Part shown: positions 44,807 to 57,100 of the stretch, piece after piece | How positions within the stretch are numbered: the stretch's first letter is position 1 | Layout: each line of letters starts with the position of its first letter | Assembly (NCBI GenBank): GCA_001724265.1 | Contig: MEDY01000171.1 | Span: 36,447-100,446 of the forward strand | Length of the DNA stretch: 64,000 nucleotides | Direction of reading: 5' to 3' | Source: Rhizaria sp. SCN 62-66 | Lineage: Eukaryota > Rhizaria, unplaced | Translations under genes and position numbers: made by a program | Notes under the pieces: model-generated | Told to the model about the DNA's origin: nothing | Databases searched by the model: none | What the model saw: only the letters and a program-made list of their open reading frames with translations

Positions 44807-45328
44807 CTCACGTAGTTTAATGTGTTGCAGACAATTTGTGCGGTTTGAGAAAAGACGGTGGGTGCGCTACATATCAATACGTAAAGGTACACAGCATGCG
44901 ATGTTAGCTCGCTCTAATTACATCATCATATGTCGAGCCGAGACACGTTTGAGGTGCAATCAATGCATCTTTGGAGCTCGGACTTACGCGAATTTCGTCG
45001 TGCCAGAAAGAGCATGAAATCGCATACGTAAGCGCTAAAATGTATGGATATGACATAAAATAGCAATATAAAAACAGAGTATAACACACAGCTAGGCTGA
45101 CGATCGATAAGACTCAGCTGAATGTTGATTGCTTGACGCAGTTCCTCGCCCTTCCAGACGTTCATTCTTCGTGATACTCGAGTAACATGGTAACTCTAAG
45201 AAAGACAATCTCAGATCGATAGAAACAATGAATGTTTGAAATGAGTAAATAAAATGATATCCGTTTTTATAGTAACTATTTAAGAACTAAGTAACCCAAC
45301 AACCACTGATCTTGATAAGAAAAAGCGT
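44807..45328. other. Intergenic; may hold upstream exons
   Basis: The 5' region of the Pkr1-like gene and 3' flank of CCCH protein C. On the minus strand an ATG at 45165 opens a coding-looking stretch (MNVWKGEELRQAINIQLSLI). A second stretch (LTYAISCSFWHDEIR) follows between a good acceptor (CATTTTAG) and a GTAAGT donor. They may be leader exons or a small separate gene. Confidence 0.35.
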
Positions 45329-45754
45329 TTAATTGTTGTCGTTGTCCTTGCTGGCGGAGTCCTGCGAAGAGAAGTTAGTCATGCCCATGTTGGCGCCCAT
45401 GCCCATGCTATTCATGCCCATATTATTCATGCCCATGCTGCCCATGCCCATGCCGCCCATGCCCATGCCCATGCCGCCCATGCCCATACCACCCATGCCC
45501 ATGCCCATGCCGCTCATGCCTATGTTGTTGTTCATGCCCTGCTGCTGCATCTGCTGAAACTGCTGCTGCGCCATGAGCTGCATGTAGTACATCTGTTGCT
45601 GGTATTGCTGCTGCTGTTGCTGCATCATGAAGTTGAACATCGCCGTCGCGTCGGCCGAGCCCGCGTTGGCGCCCTCACCCGAGCCAGACCCGTCGCCGGA
45701 GGCGGCCTGCTGGGCGGCCAGCTGCTGCTGCATCATGAGCATCTGCTGATGTAA

Positions 45755-45785
<31 letters not shown>

Positions 45786-46558
45786 ATGTAGTTGAACAGC
45801 GAAGAGGGATCCGTCGTCGCCGCGCCCACGCCCGCGCCCATGCCCATGCCGCCCATGCTGGAGTAGCCCATCGCGCCGCCGCTGCTAGACGCTGAGGGCG
45901 AGGTCATTGCGCCAGCGCCCGCGGAGGAGCCGCTGCCCGAGGCGTTGCCGTTGGCGTCCGCAGCGCCCGGGGCCGAGTCATGCGAGGGCGCGTTGCTGAG
46001 GCCGAGGCCCATGCCGCCACCCATGCCCATGCCCGCGGAACCCATGCCCATGCCCAGGCCCACGCCCATGCTGGCGCCGCCGAGGCCGAGGCCGCTAGCG
46101 CCGCCGAGCCCGCCCATACCGTCCAGCGCGCTCGAGGCGCCAAGGCCGCCCATGCCGAGGCCGGAAGACGAGGAGCCCAGCCCGCCGCCCATGCCGAGGC
46201 CGCTGGACGCACCGAGGCCGCCCATGCCGCCGCTGCCGCCCATGCCGCCGCTGCCGCCGAGGCCGCTCGCGGGGGAGCCCAGAGCGCCCATACCCCCGAG
46301 GCCGGAGGACGCACCGAGCCCGCCGCCGGAGCCAGAGGCGGGCGCGCTGGTGAGGCCGACGCTCATGCCAGAGGACCCCAGGCCCATGCCCATGCCGCCG
46401 GCGCCGCCGAGCCCGCTGCTGCCGCCGCCGAGGCCGCCCATGCCGCCCAGGCCGCCGCCCATGCCGCTGAGGCCGCCGGGGGCGTTGGAGGTCGAGTCTT
46501 GCGATGATGCGTTGCCGAGGCCGAGACTGGGAGGGGAGCCGAGGCCGCCCATGCCCAG

Positions 46559-46589
<31 letters not shown>

Positions 46590-49500
46590 CTGCCCAGACC
46601 GCCGGCGGCGCCACCGAGGCCGCCCGCGCCGCTGAGGCCGAGCCCGCTGGCGCCGCCGAGGCCGCCGGCGCTGCTGAGGCCGCCCATGCCCATGCCCATG
46701 CCGCCGAGCGCGCCGAACCCCGCGGGCGCGCCGGGCAACGTCTGCAGAGATAGCGCGCCCAGGCCTAACCCCACGGTCATTCCCAGCCCTGACGGCGAGT
46801 CCTGTGGGACGGAGAAGCCCAGCGGAGGCGCGCGCGCGGCCGGCGTCGCGGTCGTCGTCGCCGCCGCGGCGGGCGAGAGCGCGCTGGCGTCGCCGCCACC
46901 GTTGCTGTTGCTGTTGAGGGGCGCGGGCGTGACGTCGTGCATGTCGAGCACGAGAGGTGTGGAGCCCCACCGTGCGCTGTAGTCGTCCGCGCCGCCCGCG
47001 CCCGGGATCGGCGACGCCACAGCCGCCGCCGCCGCCGCCGCCGCGGAAAAGGCCTTGCCGACGGGCGGCTTCCCGGCCGCCGCGCCGTTTGCGCTCGCGG
47101 CGGCCTTGGAAGTCTCCGCACTCTTGGCCGCGGTGGCGGAGGCGGCGGCGGCCTTGATGCGCTCGTTGCGCGCGGTGATACGCGCCAACTCCTCGCGCTG
47201 GCGCTCCTGGCGGCGCAGCGAGTCGGCAATGTACTCGTCGCGCATCGTCGCGTAGTCGCCCGCAGACAGCCCCAGGCCCTCGAGCGACGCGATCGCCTCC
47301 CGCGCCTCGTCGTCCAGGTCCTCCTCGGCAGCAGCCGCCGCGGCCGCAGCAGCGGGGGAGGCGACAGCGGCGGTAGCGGCGGCGGCAGAGCCGTTCTTAC
47401 CCGCGGCGGCGGCGGCCTTGCCCTGCGCAGCGCCAGCGGCGGCGGACTTGTTGGCGGCGCGCTGCGCGTTGACGGCGGCGAGCGCGGCGGCGGCGCTGAC
47501 GGGCGCGGCCGCGGCGGCGGTGCGGTGGCCCTCGATGACGGCCTCGTCGTCGCTGTCGCTGGCCGGGGCCGGGGCCGGCGCGGCGGGCTTGGGCGCGGGC
47601 GGCGGTACGCGCACCTTGACGCCGCCGCGTCCGGGCGCGAAGATGCGGTTGTAGTACTCCTCGAAGCCCGCCGGGACCGTGGGTGGCGTGCGCGGCGCGG
47701 TGTGCTTGAAGTAGCAGTCCCACTTGGTGCAGTTGGGGCCCGTGCGGCAGTCGATGCCGCGCATGCACTCCAGGAAGCTGTTCGGGTGCACCATCTTGCA
47801 CGTCGACATCTGTTGTGCACAACAACACGACAAAAAAAAAAAAACAATTAAAAAAAGCGGTGGCAAAATGAATGGTAATGTGTGAGCGGCAATTGGGGAA
47901 TAATCGAGCAAAATAAAAACACAGTCACCGAGTCAAGAACATTACAAAAAGCGTATTCGGCAATGAATTTAGATGCTTCCCAACGTACATTGAAGCAGTT
48001 GGCGCCCTGGGGGCAGTCGCGCGGGCGGCGCTCGGAGTGGATGGCGGGGCAGCGGTAGTGCTTGCACATGTCCGGGTAGTCGCACTTGTCGTGGAGCGTA
48101 AAGCGCGCCAGGTGCGCGTCGGTGGGCCCGCGGTGGCCGGGGAACGACATCGGGTCATGCGAACCCTTGGCGGTGAAGTTGGCATCGCCGGGGTGCAGGC
48201 CGGGCGTCGAGGACCACTTGGCGGCCTCCTTCTTCGCACCCGCGCCAGCGCCCGCGCCAGCCTTGCCCAGCTGCTGCTTCGCACCCGCGGTCGCATTGTT
48301 GTTGCTGCTGCTGTTGCTGCTGCTGTTGCTGTCGGCCGCGTTCACGGCGTCCGCGCCGTAGGCGATGCCGAACTTTTGCGAGAATTTCTCGCGCGTGATG
48401 CGCGCAATAGTTTCCTTGTCCGTCATGGCGCCCGCGGCGGGGGCCTTGCCGGGCGTGGCCATGAGCTGGCGGTACGCCGCGAGCGTCACCTCCTCGGCGG
48501 CCGAGGGGAAGAGCTCGATGATGTCGAACTGCTCGAGCGCCGTCGCGGTCAGCTTCACCGACAAGGGCGCCAGCACCACGCCCGTGCGCGCGATCTTGGC
48601 CGTGTAGTTGTGCACGTGCGCACGCGGCGCGAAGAAGCCGGCCTGCTTGGCGAGCGCAAACACGTCGTCGAGCGAGGAGCTGGCGCGGACAAACACGCCC
48701 ATCATGAAGAGGTCGAAGCGCAGGTATAGCGCCAGCCCCTGCAGAGTCAGCCCCTGCGACTGCAGCATCAGCGCAGCGCGGCGCTTCCATTCGCCGGGCT
48801 GCGCCGCGACCTTGGCCTCGACCGTGGCCGCGGCCAGCAGCATCGGTGCGCTACCGCCGCCCATGGCCGTGTCGCTGCGGAAGCCCGCGGCGGAGGCGCG
48901 CGAGCGCAGCTCGTTCGTCGTCACGGTCGCCTCGAGCTCGTTGTAGGCGTTAGAGATGCGCAGCACCTGGTTCGCGGTCGACGCAGACAGAGCCGACGCA
49001 AACGCCGCGGGCTTCGCGGCGGCGGAGCTAGCACCGGCGCCGGCGGCAGCGCCTGCAGCAGCGGAATTGTTATTGTTATTGTTATTGTTATTGCTATTGT
49101 TGTTGCTGTTGTTGTTGTTGTTGTTGTTGTTGTTTGCGGGCGCGTAGGAGCCGGACCAAATGGCAGTCCTCTCGCGCTTGTGCATGCCCTTAGGATCGTG
49201 GATGCGACCGCAGCCGTTGACGGGGCACTCGGGGTTCCAGCACGTGAGCGGGCGGCGCTGCGGGTGTCCGTAGACGCAGTTGTACGAGATGCAGTCCGCG
49301 CCGAACTTGCACGTGCCCACGTCGGTCGACACGCAGCGCGTAGGGCCCAGCCCCGGCAGGTGGATGCCGCGGCACATCGGCTCCGAGCACACCTTTGGTG
49401 GGACCAGGCCGCTGGTGGGGCACAGCGAGCGGCGCGTGAGCGGGTGCGCGTTGGGGCAAAAATAGGCGATGCACTGCTGGCCGTTGGCACACTGCGTCTT

Positions 49501-50043
49501 GTTGGTCAGCTGACCACCAACGGGAATGGAGCCCGCGGCCATGGCGCGGAGATTAGCAGGGAGAACGTTGGTCTTTCCTTCGCGGATCATAGTCTCAAAA
49601 TCACCACGGACGCGCGCGAGGATAGGCTGCGCAATTGAGACATTGGCAACACGCTTGGACTTGATCTTGTGCTTCTCCGTGATCTTGTGATCCATGGAGA
49701 GCAGAACCTCACGTACAGGAACCTTGCCCGGAATCAAGCGATTCCCGTCCGAATGGAAACCAAGCTGAGCCATAAAGGCAAAGAAGCCGTAAGAGTACCT
49801 CATCGAGTAAAACTGGTTTTGCTGGCTCGAGAAGGGAATGGGAACAAACTTCTTAGAGGCAGCGCCACACTCATACAGGTCACGAACGATAGAGGATAAA
49901 GAGTCCGTCACCTCACTGAAGTTATCAGGAGCTTCGATACGCATCTCGTCAAGAGCGGAATCCGCGTCAGGAAGCAGGATATTGAGCATCTCAGGTGAGA
50001 GCTTGAAGGCAGCGACGGAGTGTTCACCAGTCGCGGACGACAT
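45329..50043 (-). CDS. CCCH zinc-finger / Leu-Gly, Met-Gly-rich protein C, two exons
   Basis: Exon 1 is 50043-47989 and exon 2 is 47809-45329; 1,511 residues, UAA stop, no internal UAG. The N-terminus aligns with protein A. Nab2-type fingers lie near 180-290 (CANGQQCIAYFCPNAH, CKFGADCISYNCVYGH, CWNPECPVNGCGRIHD). An Asn tract is near 305-322. The beta-rich segment is near 437-515 (ALYLRFDLFMMGVFVRASSS). Then come CDYPDMCKHYRCPAIH and a finger completed across the splice (CPQGANC-FN/MST-CKMVH), followed by CRTGPNCTKWDCYFKH. A charged helix (RRQERQREELARITARNERI), GLGG/MGMG repeats and Gln tracts make up the tail. A probable 5'-UTR intron ends CTCTAG eight bases before the ATG. Paralogue of proteins A and B; likely RNA-binding. 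Confidence 0.88.
47810..47988 (-). other. Intron of CCCH protein C
   Basis: 179 nt, phase 0, donor GTACGT, long T-rich tract and acceptor CACAACAG. Its removal builds a complete C-x5-C-x5-C-x3-H finger. Confidence 0.9.
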
Positions 50044-50678
50044 AATAAGAGCTAGAGACAGAGAAAAAGAACACATTCAGAGAGACTGTAAGATGCAGAA
50101 CGAAGATCTAACGAATACATACAGATCTCCCTCCAATACTGCTGTGCAAGGACGCCCACGGCAATCTTCGCCTATTTGATGTGGGTCCCGACGCCACCAC
50201 ATGGCCAAGCTAACCACATGAAACAGCATCTCGAAATCCAGCGATCAATAAAACACATGACACAAAGAAAATAAAGCTCCAAGACATCTACATGCACTAA
50301 CACCCAACAAACAAGTTTATACGCGCACAATCCCGTCTCCAATGAACGCCTCGACTGACTGCGAAAACAGATCGACGAACAATGAATCGAACTAAAAGGA
50401 TTACTTATGCTCGGCTATTCAGGCGAGCAGGCGACGGGCCAACTTTGGGGCCCAGAAGAAAGAACCTTTCGTGGGCTTTCTCATCATTAATTTTGCATAA
50501 TTATTGCGTTATGACATAAAAGCATACGTAATTGTATGTTTCATTCTTTTTCACACTCATATTCGTCAGGAGTGTTTCACGAGAGCTGCTTGCGCAACTT
50601 CACCATCTCATCACGCCGTTTGCCCCCCCTCCCTTGCTATTTTGATCGCGCCACAGCGTATCAAGACGCGCCCAGAAA
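50044..50678. other. Divergent promoter region
   Basis: 635 bases between CCCH protein C (minus) and the retinol-saturase gene (plus). On the minus strand, GTATGT at about 50123 and CTCTAG just before the ATG outline a likely 5'-UTR intron. Nothing else recognised. Confidence 0.5.
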
Positions 50679-52697
50679 ATGAGTGCTGCTTCGGGCACGC
50701 CATTTAAGGTGTCCGTAGGCACCTTTATGCTTTTCTTTATCCCGAGCCTGTTTATTAACATGCTGCTGGCGACCACACTTGCGGCTGCATTCGCAGCTCA
50801 CATTGCGCATCGCGTCATGTCGCGTCCGCCCCCGCTGCCGCCCGCAAACGTGGGCAAGCGCGTTGATATCACGCGCGACGGCTTTTTGGAGTCCAAGCTT
50901 CCTGCGCGTGTTGACGCTATTGTGATTGGCTCCGGTGTGGGCTCGCTCTACACGGCCGCGTTCCTCGCGAAGCAGGGCAAGGCTGTCGTCGTGCTTGAGC
51001 AGCACTATATCGCCGGCGGCGCCACGCACGCTTTTGAGGAGAGCGGCTTCGAGTACGACACGGGCGTGCACATTGTGAACAACCCCCTGATTGCGAGCAA
51101 GCTCATGGCACCCGTCGCGGCCGAGGAGGTCAAGTGGTGCATCATGGGCAATGAGGCCGACGGGTACACCCACGAGCGCCTTCTGCTCGGCAAAGACATG
51201 GACTTCCCGTGCCGCAAGAGCACCGTGTTTGCGGACATGAAGGCGGCGTTTCCGGCCGATGCGGACAACATCCAGCGCCTGCGCCGCATCGTTGACGAGT
51301 CGCAGATCGTGCTGGGCCTCGACCTCTTCTGCAAGACGCTTCCTAAGTGCGTCTGGCGCTTCGTCAAGAACTGCCTCATCCCCGACTCGTGGTGGCGCCA
51401 CATCGAGCGCTCGGGCGCCGAGTTGGTGTCGGAATACGCGTCGGACAAGAAGCTCCAGGCGCTGCTGCTGGCGCGGTACGGCGACATGGGCGGCCCGCCG
51501 TCGCAGGTAGCCATGTCGCTCAACCCCGCCATCGCGGAGGCCTTCGCGCAGGACGGCGGCGGCTACCCCATCGGCGGCCCGGGCGTCTTTGCGCGCGCGC
51601 TGATCCCGACCATTGAGGCCGCGGGCGGCCGCGTGCTGGTGCGCGCGTCGGTGGAGAAGATCCTGCTCGAGGGACTCGAGAACGTGCCCGCGGGCGAGGC
51701 CGACGACGCCGAAGTCGCCGCCGACGCCGAGACGCGCATCGCCGCCGTGCGCCGCGCGGGCAGCGGTGCCGTCAACACGCTACTGCGCCTTGTCGGGCTG
51801 GGCAAGAGCGCGGCGCCGCGCGCCGTGGGCGTGCGCGTCAAGGGCAAGGACATCTACGCTCCGCTCGTCATCTCGGGCGCGGGCGCGTGGAACACCTACG
51901 CACGCTTGCTGCCGCGCGCGCTGGTCAAGCCGTGGGGTTTCTTGGAGCACATGCGCACCGCGCAGCCGTCGGTGTCGCACGTGTACGCCTTCGTGGGGCT
52001 GCGCGGTGACCAAGACGAGCTCCAGCTGCCCTCGGCCAACTTCTGGCACATGGACGTGTCCGCGCCTGACTACGACGTGCAGAAGGCGGCCGAGGCCTTC
52101 TTCAAGGATCCGCTGCGCGGCCCCGTGTGCTGCTTCTTCGGCTTCCCCTCGGCCAAGGACCCGACGTACGCGGACCGCAACCCGGGCAAGTCGAACTGCC
52201 TGTGCTTCGCCGAGACGAGCCTCGAGGCCTTCGCCCTGTTCGAGGACGCGCAGGGCAAGGCCTCGGGCCGCCGCGGCGCCGAGTACGAGGCATACAAGCG
52301 CGAAGTTGGCTAGCGCATGGTGGACAAGATGCTGGAGCGGTTCCCGCAGCTGCGCGACCGGATCGAGACGGTGGACTTCGCGACCCCCTTCACCAACCAG
52401 CACTTCCTCAACGCCGCGCACGGCGAGTCGCTCGGCATCCGCTGCAACCCGTACCGCCTCTCGCACAACGGCATGGACTTTTTGCGGCCCGCGACACCGG
52501 TTGAGGGGCTCTACCTCACGGGGCAGGACGCCGCCATCCCTGGCGTGTTCGGCGCCATGGTCGGCGGGCTGCTCTGCGGCCAGGTCGTCACGGACCTGCC
52601 CGACGCCATCGCCAGCGCGGGCTTTGTCTCGCGCCTCCCCGCGACATACATCGACATGATGCGCCACTTTGTCTCCTCCAAGAAGAGCGTCGTCTAA
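50679..52697 (+). CDS. Retinol saturase / carotenoid isomerase-family FAD oxidoreductase with one in-frame UAG
   Basis: CrtI-like flavoprotein that reduces or isomerises polyene double bonds; RETSAT makes all-trans-13,14-dihydroretinol, and the substrate here is unknown. 672 residues if UAG is sense at residue 545. A hydrophobic N-terminal anchor (about 12-45) is followed by the FAD Rossmann motif DAIVIGSGVGS near 78 and LEQHYIAGGATHAFEE. GFEYDTGVHIV, GGPGVFARALIP and LVISGAGAWNTY are family blocks. After the UAG come FPQLRDRIE, TPFTNQHFLNAAHGE and the C-terminal FAD-contact motif LYLTGQDAAIPGVFGAMVGG, which all members need. A standard-code stop at 545 would delete that essential motif, so the full frame is chosen. 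UAA stop. Confidence 0.93.
52311..52313 (+). other. In-frame UAG codon (residue 545) of the retinol-saturase-like gene
   Basis: Reads YKREVG-UAG-RMVDKMLERFPQL. Both flanks are contiguous in the family, and there is no room for an intron without losing conserved sequence. Confidence 0.93.
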
Positions 52698-54129
52698 ATA
52701 TAGATCTGGCGCCCTCTATAAGAATAGCATCGCCTCACGCAGCAATATGCGACTTGCACGCACGGAATGGGATCTATGTCTTTTATCTCTCTTTTTTTGG
52801 TGATATTTTATTGACATTTGTGCTGCCATTGTCGCTTTCTTTTTCTTCTTTTGTAAACGTGTGTTGTTTTCTTCAACTTGAATCACTCCTTCGATCATAT
52901 TGTGCCTTCTTAGTCATCTCTTCGTCAAGCATCTTCATTTTGACTACTCTACGTGTAATAATCTCTTTTTTATATTCATGACTCCATATCTTTGTTTGTT
53001 CATCTTTGTGTTGTGCTGTGTCTTGTTGCATCTCATCGTCTCTTGCAAACGCACTCTGACTCACAGCAACACTCCATGGCGACTAGTCATCATGCTCAGC
53101 GTGGGTACCCGCACATGCACTGGTTTTAAGTCACAAATCTTACAGCGACGTGTGTAGCATCGAGCACACATCGTTGTATATACTGCCGAAGAAAGTTGAC
53201 GTTTTTCGTGTTTGATCTTTTATCACCTGTTTCTTTTGGTCCGATCGCCTTCGTCTTTGTGTCACTAGTCGCATTGCGGACGCATTAATAACCCACAACT
53301 GAAAACCGACGTTCGTGTAAGCGAGCTGCAAAATTGCAAGTCGACTACATGGTTCAGCCGCACTTAATACATTATTTAATCGCTATTTTATCATCTGATG
53401 GCCTTTCTTCAAAGTTGAACGATGCGCGATATCACCTGTCGAAGCGCACGACAGAACACCGCGGCACCTGCGACCCCGCTCTCGACGTCGATGGCGACTC
53501 TTCTCACATCGTTCTCGCAGTGAAATGTCCGTCGTTTAGACATGCGGTGGTACTATCTTGATGTACTAATGACTTTTGTTTACACACTTAAAATTAAACG
53601 TGCTAAGTCTTCGTTTAGACTGCACAAGACGAGTTTGAAAGACGTTTGAATCTGGTCGTTAAGCTTGCTCCGACTAGGGAGCATTAATCCGGCCCAGCCT
53701 TCGCAACTTGGCAGACATACGAGGCTTACTTATGTTATCATTTATGCACGACTACGATTTAGTTGGATATGTTGTTTTAATAACGAGCTGTGCTTTTATT
53801 GCGCCGATTCATTGGAGGTGCGGCTACGCGCCTTCTTCACGCCGCCCTTGTTGTTATCTTTCCTAGCTTCGATGCATGGAGAAATGAAGTAGAATGTTTG
53901 TAATTTCACGTGCTTCAATTAACTCGCTTTGTAACGAATTTACTTTATTCACCTTTTGCTTGTACGCCCGCCTCTCAAAGCTGCAGCCAGCTTTACCAGT
54001 CGGTACCCTCAGCGCGCTTTCCTACTTTTACCAGCGCACAGTTTTCTGTTGCGCCTCCTTGCCACTGCTCTTGCTCCGACTCGTGCACACGCCTCTTGAT
54101 TTTTTGTCAGTGCTGCTTGCTCTGGTGTA
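52698..54129. other. Long intergenic region
   Basis: 1.43 kb, AT- and T-rich, with only short, composition-biased open frames. No tRNA, snRNA or repeat recognised. It holds the 3' flank of the preceding gene and the promoter of the deubiquitinase gene. Confidence 0.55.
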
Positions 54130-57100
54130 ATGGTTGGAGCGAAAAAGCGCCGTGAGCGCGCACTCGCCGTAGCCGCGCTCCACACTAACCGTCCGTTTCC
54201 TTTCTAAATTCACACGTTCCGCCTCACTTTGCCATCTTCGCTCGTTACGACTCTGACCTGCTGTCTCTGGGCGTTCTCTCCTTGGCTTACCACATTTTTT
54301 TTCTCTCCGATCTTCTTGTATCCCCGCACGCCCGCGTACAGGCTCGTCGTGCCCGCACCTGAGCCGCTTCCTGGCGCTGCCCCGCGCGCAGGCCTACCTC
54401 GTCGCGCTCGTCGTCCGCGCTGCCGTCGCCGCACACCTCCGCCGCGCGCCCGCGTCACCTGCGCCCGCTGCTGGCACGCCCGCCGTTGCAGGCGCGCTCA
54501 CCGTGGGCGCTGCTGGCGCAGACTCGGACTCCGAAGCTGACGCAGACGCCGCAGGCGCGTGCTGCGACTGCTTCTGCGGCGGCGACGACAGCGGTAGCTC
54601 CGGTTGCGCTGCTGGCCTGGGCAGCGACGACATGCCCTCGCTTGAGGAGCTCTACAGCGTCCGCTCCAAGCGCGCGCGCGCCGCCGCACCTGCCTCTTCG
54701 GCCTCAGTCTCCGCCTCCTCTGTCTCCGCCTCAGGCTCTGCCTCTGGCTCTGCCTCTGGCTCTGCCTGTGGTTCTGCCTCTGTTCCAGTGCACTCGCACG
54801 CGCACGCGCCGTGGCGTCCGCGCTGGAGCTCGTGCCCCGCCGCGCCCTTCCCTGTGCCGCTGCCCAGTGGCGCTGCCACATGCCCCACTGCCAGTGCTAG
54901 CGCGAGCGCGAGCGAGAGCGCAACCGTCGTCCAGTTCCCCTTCGCCGTGCCCGCCTCGGCGGTGCCCTGGCGCGCGCTGCTGTGTCCCTCCGACGCCGCC
55001 ACAGACGGCTTTGCGGACACGGGCGCCAAGGACTCCTCGGTGGCTGCTGCGGGCACCTCTGCTGCAGACACGGAGAGCGCGCGTGAGGCGCTCTTGACCC
55101 ACTTCACTGCCACGGCCGCGACCGATAGCGAGGCCGCTACTGGGACGTTCACGCCTGAGGTGCTGCGCCACGCGAACCCGCTGGACCTGGCCACCACCGC
55201 GGCCGTCGCCGCCGCCGTTGCCGTCGCCTCCGCGCCGCGCGCCCGTCCCGGCGCCGGCGCCACTGTGGGCACGCGTGGGTCCTGCGGCGCTGCGGCCAAG
55301 GAGGCGTGGGCAGCGGCCAACGCGGCCTTCTTTGCGCCCGTGGTCGCCGCGCTCAAGGCCGGCTCGGCCGCTGCCGCTGATTCCGCCTCAAATGCGGCTG
55401 CGGCGCCTTTGTTGTCGCACACCTCGGCGTTGGCGCCAGCGTCGGCGTCCGCTGCCGGCCGTGAGGGCTGGGCGCTGGACCAGATGCTCAGCTTCCAGAC
55501 ACACCACGCCCGCCGCGCGCGCCGCCTCGGCCGCGTCGGTGCCAGCTCCGCGAACCCGCGCAAGCGCGCCGCGCCTTCGAGCTCCGCCGCGGGCGCCGAT
55601 ACAGGCGCGAGTACTGGAGCACCTAGGTGCGGGCGTGGCGTGATGGTGGACGCGCACGTGTGCCTCGAGTGCACGGCCCCGCTCTCGCGCCTTTCCGCCG
55701 CGGGCGCCGCGCCGCCTCCCGCCCCTTCCGCCGCTGACGCGTCTGAAGCCCCTGCCGCTGATGGCGCTGCATCGCCGCAGTGCGCGTCGCCGCTGCCGCG
55801 GTACTTCGGCGCCGCGCACGATCCGCTCTCGGCGCATACGGCGGCCACGGGCCACTGCCTCTCGTTGCGCCTCGGCACGCGTGTTGGTGCAGGCCGCACC
55901 GGCGCTGGCGCTGACACTGGTGCAAGTACGCGCCGCGGCCCCCGCGGCAACAACAGTTGTGGTGGGAACGCGCCGCCGCCGGCGGTGGCGGTGCACTGCG
56001 CGGTGTGCAACGACTGCGTGTACGCGACCGTGGTGGAGAGCCTGCTCTCGCGCACCGCAGCGCTGGTCGCGGCCGCCGCCGCCACCGTCGCGCCGCTGCC
56101 CGCCGTGGCCGCCGCGCTGGCGAGCCCCGCGGCAGTGGCCCGTGACTGCGCGCGCATCGCGGACGTCTTCGCCGCCGCCGCCAGCGCGCCCCCCGCGGCG
56201 CCCGCGCCCGACCCAGCGCGGTCCTTCTACGCGCTGCCGGTGCCGCCCGCGGTCGCTGCCGCGGCCACCGCTGCCGCCGCCGCGCGCGCCGCCTTTGAGG
56301 CCGGCGCCACGCCGCCCGCGCCGCCCGTCGCCGACGCCGCGGCGGACGGGGCTGGCACGCCGTGGGGCGCGCTAGACGCGCTGCTGAGCTCGCCTGCGCC
56401 GGACACGGCCGCCGACGCCGGCGCGCTCGTCGCGCTGACCGTCACCGTGCTCTCCGCCGCCGCGGCTGCCGCGGCCGCCGCCTCCGCCGCGGACGCCGCG
56501 GACGGCGCGGCCGAGGTGAAGCTTGAGCGCGTGGGCGCGTCGCCGACCAAGCGGACCGTCGCTGCGGGCGCGCTGCCGGCCGGGTCCTTCGCGGGTCTCT
56601 TTGCGCCTGCGCTTCTGGCGCCCGCGCCTGCGCCCATCCCAGCGTTTGTGCACGCGTCTGGGTCTGTGGGGACGAAACTGCAGCCCTCCAGCGGCGGGAC
56701 CGCGCAGCTGCAGCAGTCGGCGCTTGCGCAGCAGCAGCAGGACACGGCGCTGGCGACCGCGACGGCGGCCGCTGGGGCCGCAGCGGCGTCCTCCGCGTCC
56801 GCGGCGGCCGCGCCGTTTGGCCTGCCCGAGCTGGCGGGGCTGCGCGGGATCCTGAACCTGGGCGCGACGTGCTACCTCTCGGTCGTGCTGCAGGCGCTCA
56901 CGCACACGCGCCCGCTCGCCACGCACCTGCTCGCGCATCCCGCCGTCGCCGCCGCCGAGGCCTGCTCCGCCGCGGCCACCACCGTCGCAGACTCGGTTGC
57001 TGGCGGCAGCGACAGCGGCTGCGGCGGTGGCGCCGAGCTCCCGCTGCTACCGCACTCGCGCCGTGCGTGCGTGATCGCGCGCCGCAAGGCGAACCGGTTG

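Noticed and set aside
46937-47851. 304-codon plus-strand frame opposite CCCH protein C
   Set aside because: Arg/Gly-rich shadow. The minus strand carries the fingers.
45329-47911. Separate gene starting at the second half of CCCH protein C
   Set aside because: A GTACGT donor, T-rich tract and CAG acceptor join it in phase to the upstream exon, and splicing completes a zinc finger.
52290-52330. Programmed UAG readthrough instead of reassignment
   Set aside because: The bases after the seven UAGs (CGC, GCG, AGA, ACT, TTC, TCT, CAA) share no readthrough motif, and no gene in the window uses UAG as its final stop.
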